Source: an uncultured Eubacteriales bacterium
GTDB lineage: Bacteria > Bacillota > Clostridia > Oscillospirales > Oscillospiraceae
Assembly: GCA_900321275.1 (NCBI GenBank)
Contig: ONVI01000024.1
Coordinates: 1-54,775, forward strand
Direction: 5' to 3'
DNA length: 54,775 nucleotides
The position numbers were made by a program, and so were the translations under genes. Positions 31,668-39,113 of the stretch are shown here, in pieces; positions within the stretch are counted from its first letter, which is position 1; each line of letters starts with the position of its first letter. Below the pieces are notes generated by a model. That model saw only the letters and a list, made by a program, of their open reading frames with translations, did not search any database and was not told the origin of the DNA.

Positions 31668-33005
31668 TTATGTGTCCTCCTCCTTCTTCAAAAACCACAG
31701 CAGCCAGCACAAGGCCAGCAGGTCGGCGCTGCCGCCGGGGGAAAGGTTTTCCGCGATGTAGTCCCGGTCCAGCGCCTCCAGCGCCGCGCGGTCGGGGTAA
31801 GGCGTCCCGGCCAGAAGCGTTTGCAGCTCCTTTTGCTTTTCCGCCGCCTTCTCATAGCCGCCGCGGGCGATCATATTGGTGTCCGGGGTGTGGGCCAGCA
31901 GATGCAGCAGGGCGGCGGCCCCGGCCTCATCCTGCGTCTTCCCCGCGGCAAGGCCGTTTTTGAGAACAGGCAGGCCGTACTGCAGCACTGTCGGGAAGCC
32001 CGCGGCAGCCTGGCCTCTGACGCCGGTCACGCCGTACCGGCGGTAGAAGCGCTCCCCCGCTGTCTGCGCGATTTCGGCGGCTTCCAGCTCCTTCTCCACC
32101 CCTGCGGTCATGGCGGCGACCTCCGCGAGCAGCGTCTCCGGTTTCCGCCATTTTTCGCGGTCAAGGCGTCCCATCGCCCCGCAGAGCAGGCCGAGGGTGA
32201 AGATCGCCCCCTTGTGGGTGTTGACGCCGCCGGTGGCCCTCAGCATCCCGGCCTCGGCCAGCTTCCCCGGGCAGCGCAGGGCAGCGAAGGTCTCCGGCGC
32301 CGGTCTGTCCGCAGTCTCCCTGCCGATCTTCACACATTCCGCAAAATAGGGATACAGCGACGCGGCGCTTGCAAGGAAGCTGTACATATCCATGTCCCGG
32401 TGGCTGCCGCTGTTAAGCCGGTCGACCAGGCCCGGCTTGGGCGTCACCGCCACCTCGTACAAAAGCGCGCGCACGACGTATACGGCGGCGTCCTCCGCGT
32501 CCCTTCGGTCGACGGCCCCGCGCAGAATCTCCCGCGTCCTCGCCTGCAGCTCCGGCACGGAATGGGTGCGGCTGCGGGCGCAGTCCTTGGCGGGCCTGGC
32601 GCAGATCAGGCACAGCCGCGGCGCCGGGCGGTCGAGCTTTTTCCCGTCCGGGGTCAGCACATCAAAATCGAAGAGCCGCCCCAACGCGCCCCGCTCCTCG
32701 ATCGCGCAGCACAGGCGCTTGAGGGAGGCGGCCTCCGCATCCACAACGTACAGGCCCTCACAGCCGGTGTCGGCGTCCAGCTCCTCACAGAGAACAGGCG
32801 GGATACCCGATCTTTTCAGTTCTCCCAGCAGCGCCTCGCGGCCCATTTGAAATCCGCGGCGGATCAGGGGGCTGTTCTTCACCGGCCCCGCGATATTCAT
32901 TGTGAAGGATATCAGCGGAAGGCCGTACCGTTCCAGCAGCTCCCGCTGCCGCAGCGCCCGGTTTTCCCGGGCGAGAAGCATCTGCGCAAGTTGAACCTCG
33001 GGCAT
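31668..33005 (-). CDS. citXG: CitX-CitG fusion: apo-citrate lyase prosthetic group synthesis and transfer
   Basis: Bifunctional maturation enzyme. Residues 1 to about 165 resemble CitX, which transfers the triphosphoribosyl-dephospho-CoA group to the acyl carrier subunit (LLARENRALRQRELL, SFTMNIAGPVK, FDFDVL, LCLICARPAKDCARSRTH). Residues about 175-445 resemble CitG, which makes that precursor from ATP and dephospho-CoA (LLYEVAVTPKPGLVDRLNSG, SHRDMDMYSFLASA, TGGVNTHKGAIFTLGLL). Such fusions are known elsewhere, for example in Haemophilus. The ATG at 33005 has GAGGAG upstream; the frame to 33050 is not needed. Zero-gap junction with citC. Confidence 0.92.
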   Translation of the reverse strand: MPEVQLAQMLLARENRALRQRELLERYGLPLISFTMNIAGPVKNSPLIRRGFQMGREALLGELKRSGIPPVLCEELDADTGCEGLYVVDAEAASLKRLCCAIEERGALGRLFDFDVLTPDGKKLDRPAPRLCLICARPAKDCARSRTHSVPELQARTREILRGAVDRRDAEDAAVYVVRALLYEVAVTPKPGLVDRLNSGSHRDMDMYSFLASAASLYPYFAECVKIGRETADRPAPETFAALRCPGKLAEAGMLRATGGVNTHKGAIFTLGLLCGAMGRLDREKWRKPETLLAEVAAMTAGVEKELEAAEIAQTAGERFYRRYGVTGVRGQAAAGFPTVLQYGLPVLKNGLAAGKTQDEAGAAALLHLLAHTPDTNMIARGGYEKAAEKQKELQTLLAGTPYPDRAALEALDRDYIAENLSPGGSADLLALCWLLWFLKKEEDT

Positions 33006-33068
33006 GTGCTTGTCTCCTCTCTGTGTCGGAAATCGGTACCCCCCAGGCAAGAGGGCTTTTTAAAACAG

Positions 33069-33099
33069 CGCCCCTGTTTTTCGGACAGGGGCGTTTTTT
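33069..33099. terminator. Hairpin upstream of citXG
   Basis: CGCCCCTGT (33069-33077) pairs with ACAGGGGCG (33085-33093). T runs follow on both strands (TTTTTT on plus; CTGTTTT on minus). On the minus strand it stands between mscL and citXG and probably ends mscL transcription or attenuates entry to citXG. Confidence 0.75.
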
Positions 33100-33116
33100 G
33101 CGGCAGTCTAATACTA

Positions 33117-33148
33117 TTTTTCAATAAAATGCTTCATTTTATTGAAAA
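33117..33148. repeat. AT-rich hairpin next to repeat B2
   Basis: TTTTCAATAAAAT and ATTTTATTGAAAA form a near-perfect AT stem around GCTTC. It and a GCGCG hairpin (33153-33168) flank copy B2 and look like extra modules. Confidence 0.7.
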
Positions 33149-33173
33149 GGCATCGCGCGAAAGCGCGCTGCCA

Positions 33174-33257
33174 GTTTTGCGCCGAAAGGCGCAAAACACG
33201 TCTCATACAGTCTTCCCGCACCTCCGGTGCGATAAAACGCTTTTTAAAGGGAAGACT
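33174..33257 (-). repeat. Structured repeat family B, copy B2 (inverted)
   Basis: On the minus strand: AGTCTTCC/GGAAGACT outer helix, CGCACC/GGTGCG, the linker TGTATGAGACGT, and GTTTTGCGCC/GGCGCAAAAC. Almost identical to B3, except that eight bases (ATAAAACG), the 5' arm of the second helix, are missing. Confidence 0.85.
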
Positions 33258-33278
33258 AGTATAAGGCAGCCCTAATTC

Positions 33279-33725
33279 TCAGGCTGCTCCGTTTTTCTTT
33301 TTCAGCTCCTCCAGGATCTCGCCGAGCAGCTCCTCGGTGGTGGGCTTGGGAGGCTCCGCCGCGGCTTCCTCTTCCTGCTTTTTCTTGCGTGCCCGGTCGG
33401 CAAGCTCCTTGGCCTTGTTCATGGCTTTGATGACCGAGAAGAGCACCAGTGCGATGACAAGGAAGTTGATGATCGCGCCGAGGAAGGTGCCGAGGCCGAG
33501 CACGATGGGCTCGACGCCTGCGGCAGCGTCGCCCTCACGCAGCGTGATGTTCAGCGCGTCCGTGTTTGGGGACTGGAACAGCGCGGCAAGCAGCGGGGTC
33601 ACGACGTTTGTCACCAGAGAGCTGGTGATCGCGCCGAACGCGCCGCCGACGATCACGCCGACCGCCATGTCCATGACGTTGCCGCGGGAGATGAATTCCT
33701 TGAACTCATCGAAGAACTTTTTCAT
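33279..33725 (-). CDS. mscL: Large-conductance mechanosensitive channel MscL
   Basis: Pentameric pore that opens under membrane tension and releases solutes during osmotic downshift. 148 residues: MKKFFDEFKEFISRGNVMDMAVGVIVGGAFGAI is the standard N-terminus and first helix (shown as FKEFISRGNVMDMAVGVIVG), the second helix is near 75-100 (LGAIINFLVIALVLFSVIK), and a charged cytoplasmic helix ends the protein. The ATG at 33725 has AAAGGA upstream; the longer frame to 33872 runs through a repeat element and is not real coding. Confidence 0.95.
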   Translation of the reverse strand: MKKFFDEFKEFISRGNVMDMAVGVIVGGAFGAITSSLVTNVVTPLLAALFQSPNTDALNITLREGDAAAGVEPIVLGLGTFLGAIINFLVIALVLFSVIKAMNKAKELADRARKKKQEEEAAAEPPKPTTEELLGEILEELKKKNGAA

Positions 33726-33771
33726 GATACCAATCCTTTCATTTTTTTTTAAAATAATGCGCTTCTTTATA

Positions 33772-33910
33772 AGCTCCCTCTCCGAGGGAGTCGTCCGTTT
33801 TTCTGAGCGCTCAAAGTGGGCTGCGCGGACTCCTTTCACCGCTTCGCGGTCGGCAAGCTTGGAATGTCGCACGCTTCCCGCGCGTCAGAATTTTTTCTCA
33901 GAGAGGGATG
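33772..33910. repeat. Repeat family A, copy 2
   Basis: GCTCCCTC/GAGGGAG hairpin, the GAGCGCTCAAAGTGGGC module, ACCGCTTCGCGGT hairpin, and GAATGTCGCACGCTTCCCGC module, between serS and mscL. Confidence 0.85.
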
Positions 33911-33935
33911 TTATTTAGCTTACGGACAGGTCAGC

Positions 33936-35255
33936 TTACTTCTTCGGCACAAGCAGCTTCGTGCCGCCCATGTAGGGCCAGAGGACCTCGGGAATGGTGA
34001 CGCTGCCGTCGGCCTGGAGGTGGTTTTCCAAAAAGGCGATAAGCATGCGCGGCGGCGCGACGACGGTGTTGTTGAGGGTGTGGGGCAGGTAGACCTTTCC
34101 GTCCTCGCCCTTGACGCGCATTCTGAGTCTTCTCGCCTGGGCGTCGCCGAGATTGGAGCAGGAGCAGACCTCGAAGTATTTCTGCTGGCGGGGGCTCCAG
34201 GCTTCGATATCGCAGGACTTGACCTTCAGGTCGGCCAGGTCCCCGGAGCAGCATTCAAGCTGACGCACGGGGATTTCCATGGAGCGGAAGAGCTCGACCG
34301 AAAAGCGCCACATCTTCTCATACCAGGCCATGGAGTCCTCGGGCTTGCAGACCACGATCATCTCCTGCTTCTCAAACTGGTGGATGCGGTAGACGCCGCG
34401 CTCCTCGATGCCGTGGGCGCCCTTCTCCTTGCGGAAGCAGGGGCTGTAGCTGGTCAGCGTCTGAGGCAGGGCGTTCTCCGGGATGATCTGGTCGATGAAC
34501 TTGCCGATCATGGAGTGCTCGCTGGTGCCGATGAGGTAGAGATCCTCGCCCTCGATCTTGTACATCATGGCGTCCATGTCGGTCTGGCTCATGACGCCCT
34601 CGACCACGTTGCCGTGGATCATGAAGGGCGGGATGCAGTAGATAAAGCCCTTGCCGATCATAAAGTCCCGCGCGTAGGCCAGCACCGCGGAGTGCAGGCG
34701 GGCGATGTCGCCCATGAGATAATAAAAGCCGTTTCCGGAGACGCGGCCCGCTGCGTCCATGTCCACGCCGTTGAAGCGCTCCATGATCTCGGTGTGATAG
34801 GGGATCTCAAAATTGGGCACCGCAGGCTCACCGAAGCGCTGAACCTCCACGTTTGCGGAATCGTCCGGGCCGATGGGGACGGAGGGGTCGATGATGTTCG
34901 GGATATTCAGCATGAGATGCCGGATCTTCTCGGCGTACTCCCCTTCCAGATGCTCCAGCTCCGCGAGGCGCTCGTCATTGGCCTTGACTTCCGCCATATT
35001 TGCGTCGATCTGGGCCTGGATCGCGGCCTTTTCCTCATCGGAGGCCTTTTTCAGTTTTCCGAACAGGGGGCCGTTCGCTTTCGAGAGCTGGTTTTTCTTT
35101 GCGCGCAGGTCGCTGGCCTCGGTGATGGCGGCACGGTTGAGACGGTCAAGCTCAATGACCTCGTCCACCATGGGCAGCTTCTGATCCTGGAATTTCTTTT
35201 TGATGTTTTCCTTGACGATCTCCGGATTTTCCCGGACAAACTTGATGTCGAGCAT
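33936..35255 (-). CDS. serS: Seryl-tRNA synthetase
   Basis: Charges tRNA-Ser. 439 residues, class II: an N-terminal antiparallel coiled coil (about 30-100) that grips the long variable arm, then the catalytic domain with motif 2 (SYSPCFRKEKGAHGIEERGVYRIHQFEKQEM, seen in parts) and motif 3 (NNTVVAPPRMLIAFLENHLQADG). GAAAGG precedes the ATG and TATAAT lies at about 35271 on the minus strand. No T-box leader is apparent upstream; that space holds a family A repeat. Confidence 0.97.
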   Translation of the reverse strand: MLDIKFVRENPEIVKENIKKKFQDQKLPMVDEVIELDRLNRAAITEASDLRAKKNQLSKANGPLFGKLKKASDEEKAAIQAQIDANMAEVKANDERLAELEHLEGEYAEKIRHLMLNIPNIIDPSVPIGPDDSANVEVQRFGEPAVPNFEIPYHTEIMERFNGVDMDAAGRVSGNGFYYLMGDIARLHSAVLAYARDFMIGKGFIYCIPPFMIHGNVVEGVMSQTDMDAMMYKIEGEDLYLIGTSEHSMIGKFIDQIIPENALPQTLTSYSPCFRKEKGAHGIEERGVYRIHQFEKQEMIVVCKPEDSMAWYEKMWRFSVELFRSMEIPVRQLECCSGDLADLKVKSCDIEAWSPRQQKYFEVCSCSNLGDAQARRLRMRVKGEDGKVYLPHTLNNTVVAPPRMLIAFLENHLQADGSVTIPEVLWPYMGGTKLLVPKK

Positions 35256-35290
35256 TCTATACTAACCTTTCTATTATAATATTCTTAATA

Positions 35291-35475
35291 AGCTTCCTCT
35301 CTGAGGGAGCATAGCGACGCGCGAGAAACGCGTGACGATCAAAGCTTGCTGTCACGGCGCGTCTCACGCAAGCGCCGTGACTGAGGGAGTCAACGCCCGA
35401 TGTTCTGAGCGCTCAAAGTGGGCAGCGCAGACTCCTTCCACCGCTTCGCGGTCCCCCTCCCTCAAAGAGGGAGGT
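35291..35475. repeat. Repeat family A, copy 3
   Basis: A compound copy in the 260-bp gap between parB and serS: CTTCCTC/GAGGGAG hairpin, an ACGCGCGAGAAACGCGTGAC module, a GTCACGGCGC/GCGCCGTGAC stem, the GAGCGCTCAAAGTGGGC module, ACCGCTTCGCGGT and CCTCCCTC/GAGGGAGG. Confidence 0.85.
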
Positions 35476-35515
35476 TATATAGTTTCTTCTATGAGAGGGA
35501 GGAAGGCGAGGGCTT

Positions 35516-36370
35516 TTATTTCAGCCTCTCCAGCGCCTGAATCAGCGCTTCGCGGTCGTCCGCGCCGTAGAACTCGATCTCGATGCGGCCGATTTTTTTG
35601 CCGTCAACGAGCTTTACCTTTCTGCCAAGACTGGCGGAGAGGCGGTTTGCCACCTCGGCTGCGTAGTCCACGCTGACGCCGTCCGGCTCCGGCTGCTTTT
35701 TCGGGGGTTTCAGTAATTTGGCGGCGAGCTGTTCGGTCTGGCGCACCGACAGGCCCTTGTCTACGACCTCCTTCGCCGCGGCGGTCTGCATTTTGTCATC
35801 CAGCACCGGCACCAGGGCGCGGGCATGTCCGGCGGAGAGTTTTCCCCGCTCCACCAGTTCCAGCACCGCCGGGCAGAGGCTCAGAAGCCGCATGGCGTTG
35901 GTGACAGCGGGGCGGGAGCGTCCCACGCTTTTGGCCGCCTCCTCCTGGGTCAGGCCGAATTCCTCGATCAGCGCGCGATATCCGCGGGCCTCTTCGATGG
36001 GATTCAAGTCCTCGCGCTGTAAATTTTCCACCAGCGCAAGCTCTGCGACCCGGCGGTCGTCGGCGTCGATGACCCGCACCGGGACCTCGGTCAGACCCGC
36101 GAGGCGGGCCGCCCGCCAGCGTCTTTCACCGGCGATAATCTGATAATAGCCGCTGTCCAGCCGCCGCGCGGTAATGGGCTGGATCAGGCCGTACTGGGCG
36201 ATGGAGTCCGCCAGCTCCTGCAGCGCCTGCTCGTTGAAGATTTCGCGCGGCTGCTCCAGTCGGGGCTCCACCTTGGTAATGGGCAGGATCTGCAGTTCGT
36301 TTTCCTCCTGCTCGTCCGCGCCGAACAACGCGTCCAGCCCGATGCCGAGGCCCTTCTTTTCCTTGGTCAT
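35516..36370 (-). CDS. parB: Chromosome partitioning protein ParB (Spo0J)
   Basis: CTP-dependent DNA clamp that loads at parS, spreads and recruits SMC for origin segregation. 284 residues: KGLGIGLDALF start, ParB box (QPREIF), CTP-binding GERRWRAARLAG, ENLQREDLNPIEEARGY, the helix-turn-helix LTQEEAAKSVGRSRPAVTNAMRLL that reads parS, and a C-terminal dimerisation domain. It lies downstream of parA with a 161-bp gap filled by a repeat. Confidence 0.96.
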   Translation of the reverse strand: MTKEKKGLGIGLDALFGADEQEENELQILPITKVEPRLEQPREIFNEQALQELADSIAQYGLIQPITARRLDSGYYQIIAGERRWRAARLAGLTEVPVRVIDADDRRVAELALVENLQREDLNPIEEARGYRALIEEFGLTQEEAAKSVGRSRPAVTNAMRLLSLCPAVLELVERGKLSAGHARALVPVLDDKMQTAAAKEVVDKGLSVRQTEQLAAKLLKPPKKQPEPDGVSVDYAAEVANRLSASLGRKVKLVDGKKIGRIEIEFYGADDREALIQALERLK

Positions 36371-36388
36371 ATAATCTCCTTCCGTATA

Positions 36389-36531
36389 AGCTCCCTCCCT
36401 GAGGGAGCTGTCGCCGACGCTTGCGGCGGTGACTGAGGGAGTTCGCGGACTCCTTCCACCGCTTCGCGGTCAGCAGAGCCTGGAATGTCGCACGCTTTCC
36501 GCGCGTCAGAATCCGCCCTCAAAGAGGGGGG
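36389..36531. repeat. Repeat family A, copy 4
   Basis: GCTCCCTCCCTGAGGGAGC hairpin, a GTCGCCG/CGGCGGTGAC stem, ACCGCTTCGCGGT, and GAATGTCGCACGCTTTCCGC, between parA and parB. Confidence 0.85.
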
Positions 36532-37290
36532 TTATTTCTCGTTCCGTTTTAAAAATTCCGCCGCCAGCGCCATGTAGCCCTTGCTGCCGCGGTTGACGCG
36601 GTCGTAGACCACGCCGGGGATCCCATGGCTCGGCGCCTCGGAGAGTCTGACACTTCGCGGAATGACCGTCGTATAGACCTTATCGGCGAGATGCTTTCTC
36701 AGCTCATTTTCCACCTGGGTGGTGAGATTGGCGCGGGAATCATACATGGTGAGCACAATGCCCTCGATTCCGAGGCGGCGGTTGAGCCGTTTGGAGCACA
36801 TTTTGATGCTGGTCAGAAGATCGGCGATGCCCTCCAGCGCGTAGTACTCGCACTGCATGGGGATCAGCACGCTGTCCGCCGCGACAAGGGCGTTGACGGT
36901 CAGAAGCTCCAGTGAGGGCGGGCAGTCGAGGAAGATGTAATCATATTCGCTGTACAGCGCCGAGATCTTGTCCTTGAGCACGTACTCCCGGCGGTCGGCG
37001 TGGATGAGCTCCACCGAGGCGGCGGCCAGCTCCTTGGAGGCCGGGATCACGTCTCCGAACTCGGTGGGTACGATGCACTCCGCCGCGCTTTTGTCCGTGA
37101 TCAGCATGTCGTATGTATTCGGGCGCGTGGTTTTCGACACGCCCATGCCGGAGCTTGCGTTTCCCTGGGGGTCACAGTCCACCAGCAGTACCTTTTTGTC
37201 CATCAGGTTCAGCGCCGCCGCAAGGTTTACGCTGGTCGTGGTCTTGCCGACGCCGCCCTTCTGGTTCGCGATTGCAATGATTTTTGCCAT
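36532..37290 (-). CDS. parA: Chromosome partitioning ATPase ParA (Soj)
   Basis: MinD/ParA-family ATPase; works with ParB in origin segregation and, in Bacillus, controls DnaA. 252 residues: deviant Walker A KGGVGKTTT, VDCDPQGNASSGMG (A' box), FLDCPPSLELLT (Walker B) and the SRANLTTQV region. AAAGG precedes the ATG. Its promoter has TTGCAA and TATAAT at 17 bp, with a parS-like site directly upstream of the -35, which suggests ParB control of the parAB genes. Confidence 0.97.
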   Translation of the reverse strand: MAKIIAIANQKGGVGKTTTSVNLAAALNLMDKKVLLVDCDPQGNASSGMGVSKTTRPNTYDMLITDKSAAECIVPTEFGDVIPASKELAAASVELIHADRREYVLKDKISALYSEYDYIFLDCPPSLELLTVNALVAADSVLIPMQCEYYALEGIADLLTSIKMCSKRLNRRLGIEGIVLTMYDSRANLTTQVENELRKHLADKVYTTVIPRSVRLSEAPSHGIPGVVYDRVNRGSKGYMALAAEFLKRNEK

Positions 37291-37322
37291 TGATTCAGGA
37301 CCTTTCTGTGTAATGCGAGGTC

Positions 37323-37351
37323 ATTATAACGCGTCCGTCTCTGTTTTGCAA
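37323..37351 (-). promoter_or_regulatory. parAB promoter
   Basis: On the minus strand TTGCAA (37346-37351), 17 bp, TATAAT (37323-37328). The -35 box touches the parS-like site at 37352. Confidence 0.85.
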
Positions 37352-37367
37352 CGTTTCATGTGAAACA
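37352..37367. promoter_or_regulatory. parS: parS-like site (two mismatches)
   Basis: CGTTTCATGTGAAACA differs from the parS consensus TGTTTCACGTGAAACA at two positions. Placement directly beside the parA -35 suggests a ParB operator or secondary nucleation site. Confidence 0.7.
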
Positions 37368-37374
37368 ATTTTAA

Positions 37375-37393
37375 GGAAACGCTGAATAAATCG
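37375..37393 (+). repeat. Copy of the 18-nt dispersed motif
   Basis: GGAAACGCTGAATAAATCG; the first 18 bases are the exact reverse complement of 22101-22118. It lies between the two parS-type sites. Confidence 0.7.
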
Positions 37394-37433
37394 CCACGGT
37401 GTTTTGGTGTCCGCTTTTTGGAAAGGCTTTCAT

Positions 37434-37449
37434 TGTTTCACGTGAAACA
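37434..37449. other. parS: parS centromere site (perfect)
   Basis: TGTTTCACGTGAAACA, a perfect 16-bp match to the ParB-binding consensus, lies 144 bp upstream of parA and about 10 kb from oriC. Confidence 0.96.
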
Positions 37450-37529
37450 CACACAGTTCTATCCGCAGCCTGCAAAACGACAATCACGCAGAAAACGCTC
37501 TTTGACCCGAAGCCCACCCGTCTTTATGC

Positions 37530-38372
37530 TCATCCCACAAGCGCGTCCACGTCCGCGATATCCAACCCGCGATGCAGGGCGAGGTTCAGCGCGTAGCCAA
37601 TGAGCCTGCCACCGGCACGCACCAGGCTGTCGATCTCTCTGGGCGTGACGAACATGCTGCTGAACTCCCCCTCCCCAAGAAAGCCCGCGTCGATCACCGT
37701 GGGGATGCCGATGGATACCACCGGCACACCCAGGGTCTCGCGGCTCAGCTCCCGCCGGTCGTTGCCCACACCGGAGCCGGGGGAGATCCCCGCGTTTGAG
37801 ACCTGCACGCTGCGGCAGAGGGATTCCGCTTCCGCTCCGGCCAGCGCGTCGATCACCACCACAAGCTCAGGGCGAAGCAGGCCGCACAAGCTCTTGATCT
37901 GCTCGGCGGATTCCACGCCCGAGGTTCCCAGCACGCCGGGGCGGCAGAGCGCGAGGGAGCAGAAGCGGTCAAACTGCTTTGGGTCTTTCTCTTTTAAATG
38001 TCTGGTCACAAGCAGAGATCCCGCAGCAAGGGAACCGAGAGCGTCCGGCGTGATGTCAGGATTGCCGAGCGCTGCGGTCAGAACCTCGTCATGCTTGCCG
38101 GGCAGGCAACGCGTGATAAGCTCCGCCAGCGCGTGGACTGCGTCGGAAAAGCGCTCGCTCCCCCGGTCGAAGAACTTCGGCAGACTGAGGGTATAGTACT
38201 GCCCCTGCGGCTTGCCGAGGCGAAGCTCCCCCTCCCTGCTGAAAATGTCCACGGCAAAGACGCGGAGCCCGTTCAGCTCCTCTTCCCGGCAGCCGACGCC
38301 GGGCAGCTCTCCCCCGACGCGCCGCCGCAGCTCTGCGGCCATGTCCGTACGGACGGAACGATTGTCATACAT
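37530..38372 (-). CDS. gpr: GPR endopeptidase (spore germination protease)
   Basis: Aspartic-type protease that degrades small acid-soluble DNA-binding proteins on germination. 280 residues: RTDMAAE near the N-terminus (processing and catalytic region), FAVDIFSREGE, TAALGNPDITPDALG, VLGTSGVESAEQIK, VVVIDALA, NAGISPGSGVGN and GVPVVSIGIPTVIDA, all hallmark blocks. Shorter than the ~370-residue Bacillus protein, as often in Clostridia. AAAGGAG lies upstream of the ATG; a family A repeat sits immediately before it. No clear sigma-G promoter was found. Confidence 0.94.
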   Translation of the reverse strand: MYDNRSVRTDMAAELRRRVGGELPGVGCREEELNGLRVFAVDIFSREGELRLGKPQGQYYTLSLPKFFDRGSERFSDAVHALAELITRCLPGKHDEVLTAALGNPDITPDALGSLAAGSLLVTRHLKEKDPKQFDRFCSLALCRPGVLGTSGVESAEQIKSLCGLLRPELVVVIDALAGAEAESLCRSVQVSNAGISPGSGVGNDRRELSRETLGVPVVSIGIPTVIDAGFLGEGEFSSMFVTPREIDSLVRAGGRLIGYALNLALHRGLDIADVDALVG

Positions 38373-38395
38373 ATTATAATTCTCCTTTCCTTTTC

Positions 38396-38497
38396 GGCTC
38401 CCTCCCTGAGGGAGCTGTCAGCCGCCAGGCTGACTGAGGGAGTTTGCGTACTCCTTCCACCGCTTCGCGGTCAGCAGAGCTCCCCAAAGGGGGAGAC
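38396..38497. repeat. Repeat family A, copy 5
   Basis: GGCTCCCTCCCTGAGGGAGC, GTCAGCC/GGCTGAC stem, TGAGGGAG, ACCGCTTCGCGGT, and a CTCCCC/GGGGGAG hairpin, in the divergent region between gpr and rpsT. The rest of this 314-bp gap (to 38686) holds AT-rich sequence and the rpsT promoter and leader. Confidence 0.85.
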
Positions 38498-38596
38498 AAG
38501 CTTTCAATTGCAGATCGCAAGATATGGTATAGTGTACCCAATTTTACCACAAGAGATAAGCTTTCAAAAAAAGTGGAAAATTTTTTGAAAAAATGC

Positions 38597-38625
38597 TTGC
38601 TTTTCGTCATCTTCTTTGCTATACT
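38597..38625 (+). promoter_or_regulatory. rpsT promoter
   Basis: TTGCTT (38597-38602), 17 bp, TATACT (38620-38625). The leader then has a GAGTTA/TAACTC hairpin and AGGAGGAGG 13 nt before the ATG. Confidence 0.8.
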
Positions 38626-38686
38626 TACTAAACGCGAGTTAGTTATGTAACTCATATACTTTATAGGAGGAGGTGGCGATTGAAAC

Positions 38687-38950
38687 ATGGCCAACATTAA
38701 ATCTTCTGCAAAGAGAGACCTTAAGTCCAAGGAACTCAGAGCCAAGAACCGTGCCGACAAGACCGAGCTCAAGACCATGGTGAAGAAGTTTGACGCAGCT
38801 GTTGCCGAGGGCAATAAGGATAATGCCGTCAATGCCTATAAAGTTGCTGTTAAGACAGTCGACCGCGCGGCCGCTAAGGGTCTGCTGCACAAGAACAATG
38901 CAGCCCACAAGAAGTCCGCAATGGCAACCAAGCTCAACGAGCTGGCCTGA
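38687..38950 (+). CDS. rpsT: 30S ribosomal protein S20
   Basis: Primary 16S rRNA-binding protein of the small subunit. 87 residues, nearly all helical and Lys/Arg/Ala-rich: MANIKSSAKRDLKSKELRAKN start, TMVKKF, and AAAKGLLHKNNAAHKKSAMATKLN end. It reads alone between its own promoter and terminator. Confidence 0.97.
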   Translation: MANIKSSAKRDLKSKELRAKNRADKTELKTMVKKFDAAVAEGNKDNAVNAYKVAVKTVDRAAAKGLLHKNNAAHKKSAMATKLNELA

Positions 38951-38967
38951 GCCTGAATTGGTTTAAT

Positions 38968-39000
38968 GAACCGGGAAGTTTTCTTCCCGGTTTTGGCTTT
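38968..39000 (+). terminator. rpsT terminator
   Basis: AACCGGGAAG (38968-38977) pairs with CTTCCCGGTT (38982-38991), then TTGGCTTTTT. Confidence 0.92.
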
Positions 39001-39049
39001 TTAAACGCCTGGACAAAAATCATTCACATATTGTTAAGACTTCTTCAGC

Positions 39050-39078
39050 TTGCGTCCGCGGCACTGGCATGGTACAAT
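39050..39078 (+). promoter_or_regulatory. Promoter of the PDZ protein gene
   Basis: TTGCGT (39050-39055), 17 bp, TACAAT (39073-39078), 36 bp before the start codon. Confidence 0.7.
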
Positions 39079-39113
39079 GTTCCTGTCAAATCATATTTAA
39101 GGAGAGACAGATC

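Noticed and set aside
33726-33872. N-terminal extension of mscL
   Set aside because: The extra codons come from a family A repeat; the channel starts normally at MKKFFDEF.
35256-35500. Possible T-box leaders before serS and asnS
   Set aside because: Searched by eye for the T-box antiterminator core (TGGNACCGCG) on the correct strand; none seen, and the gaps are short or filled by repeats.
38480-38570. Sigma-G promoter for gpr
   Set aside because: A TACACTATA segment exists on the minus strand, but no matching -35 at the right distance was found.
38374-38832. 152-codon minus-strand frame across the gpr-rpsT gap
   Set aside because: It overlaps rpsT, a repeat copy and the rpsT promoter; no ribosome site and no family.
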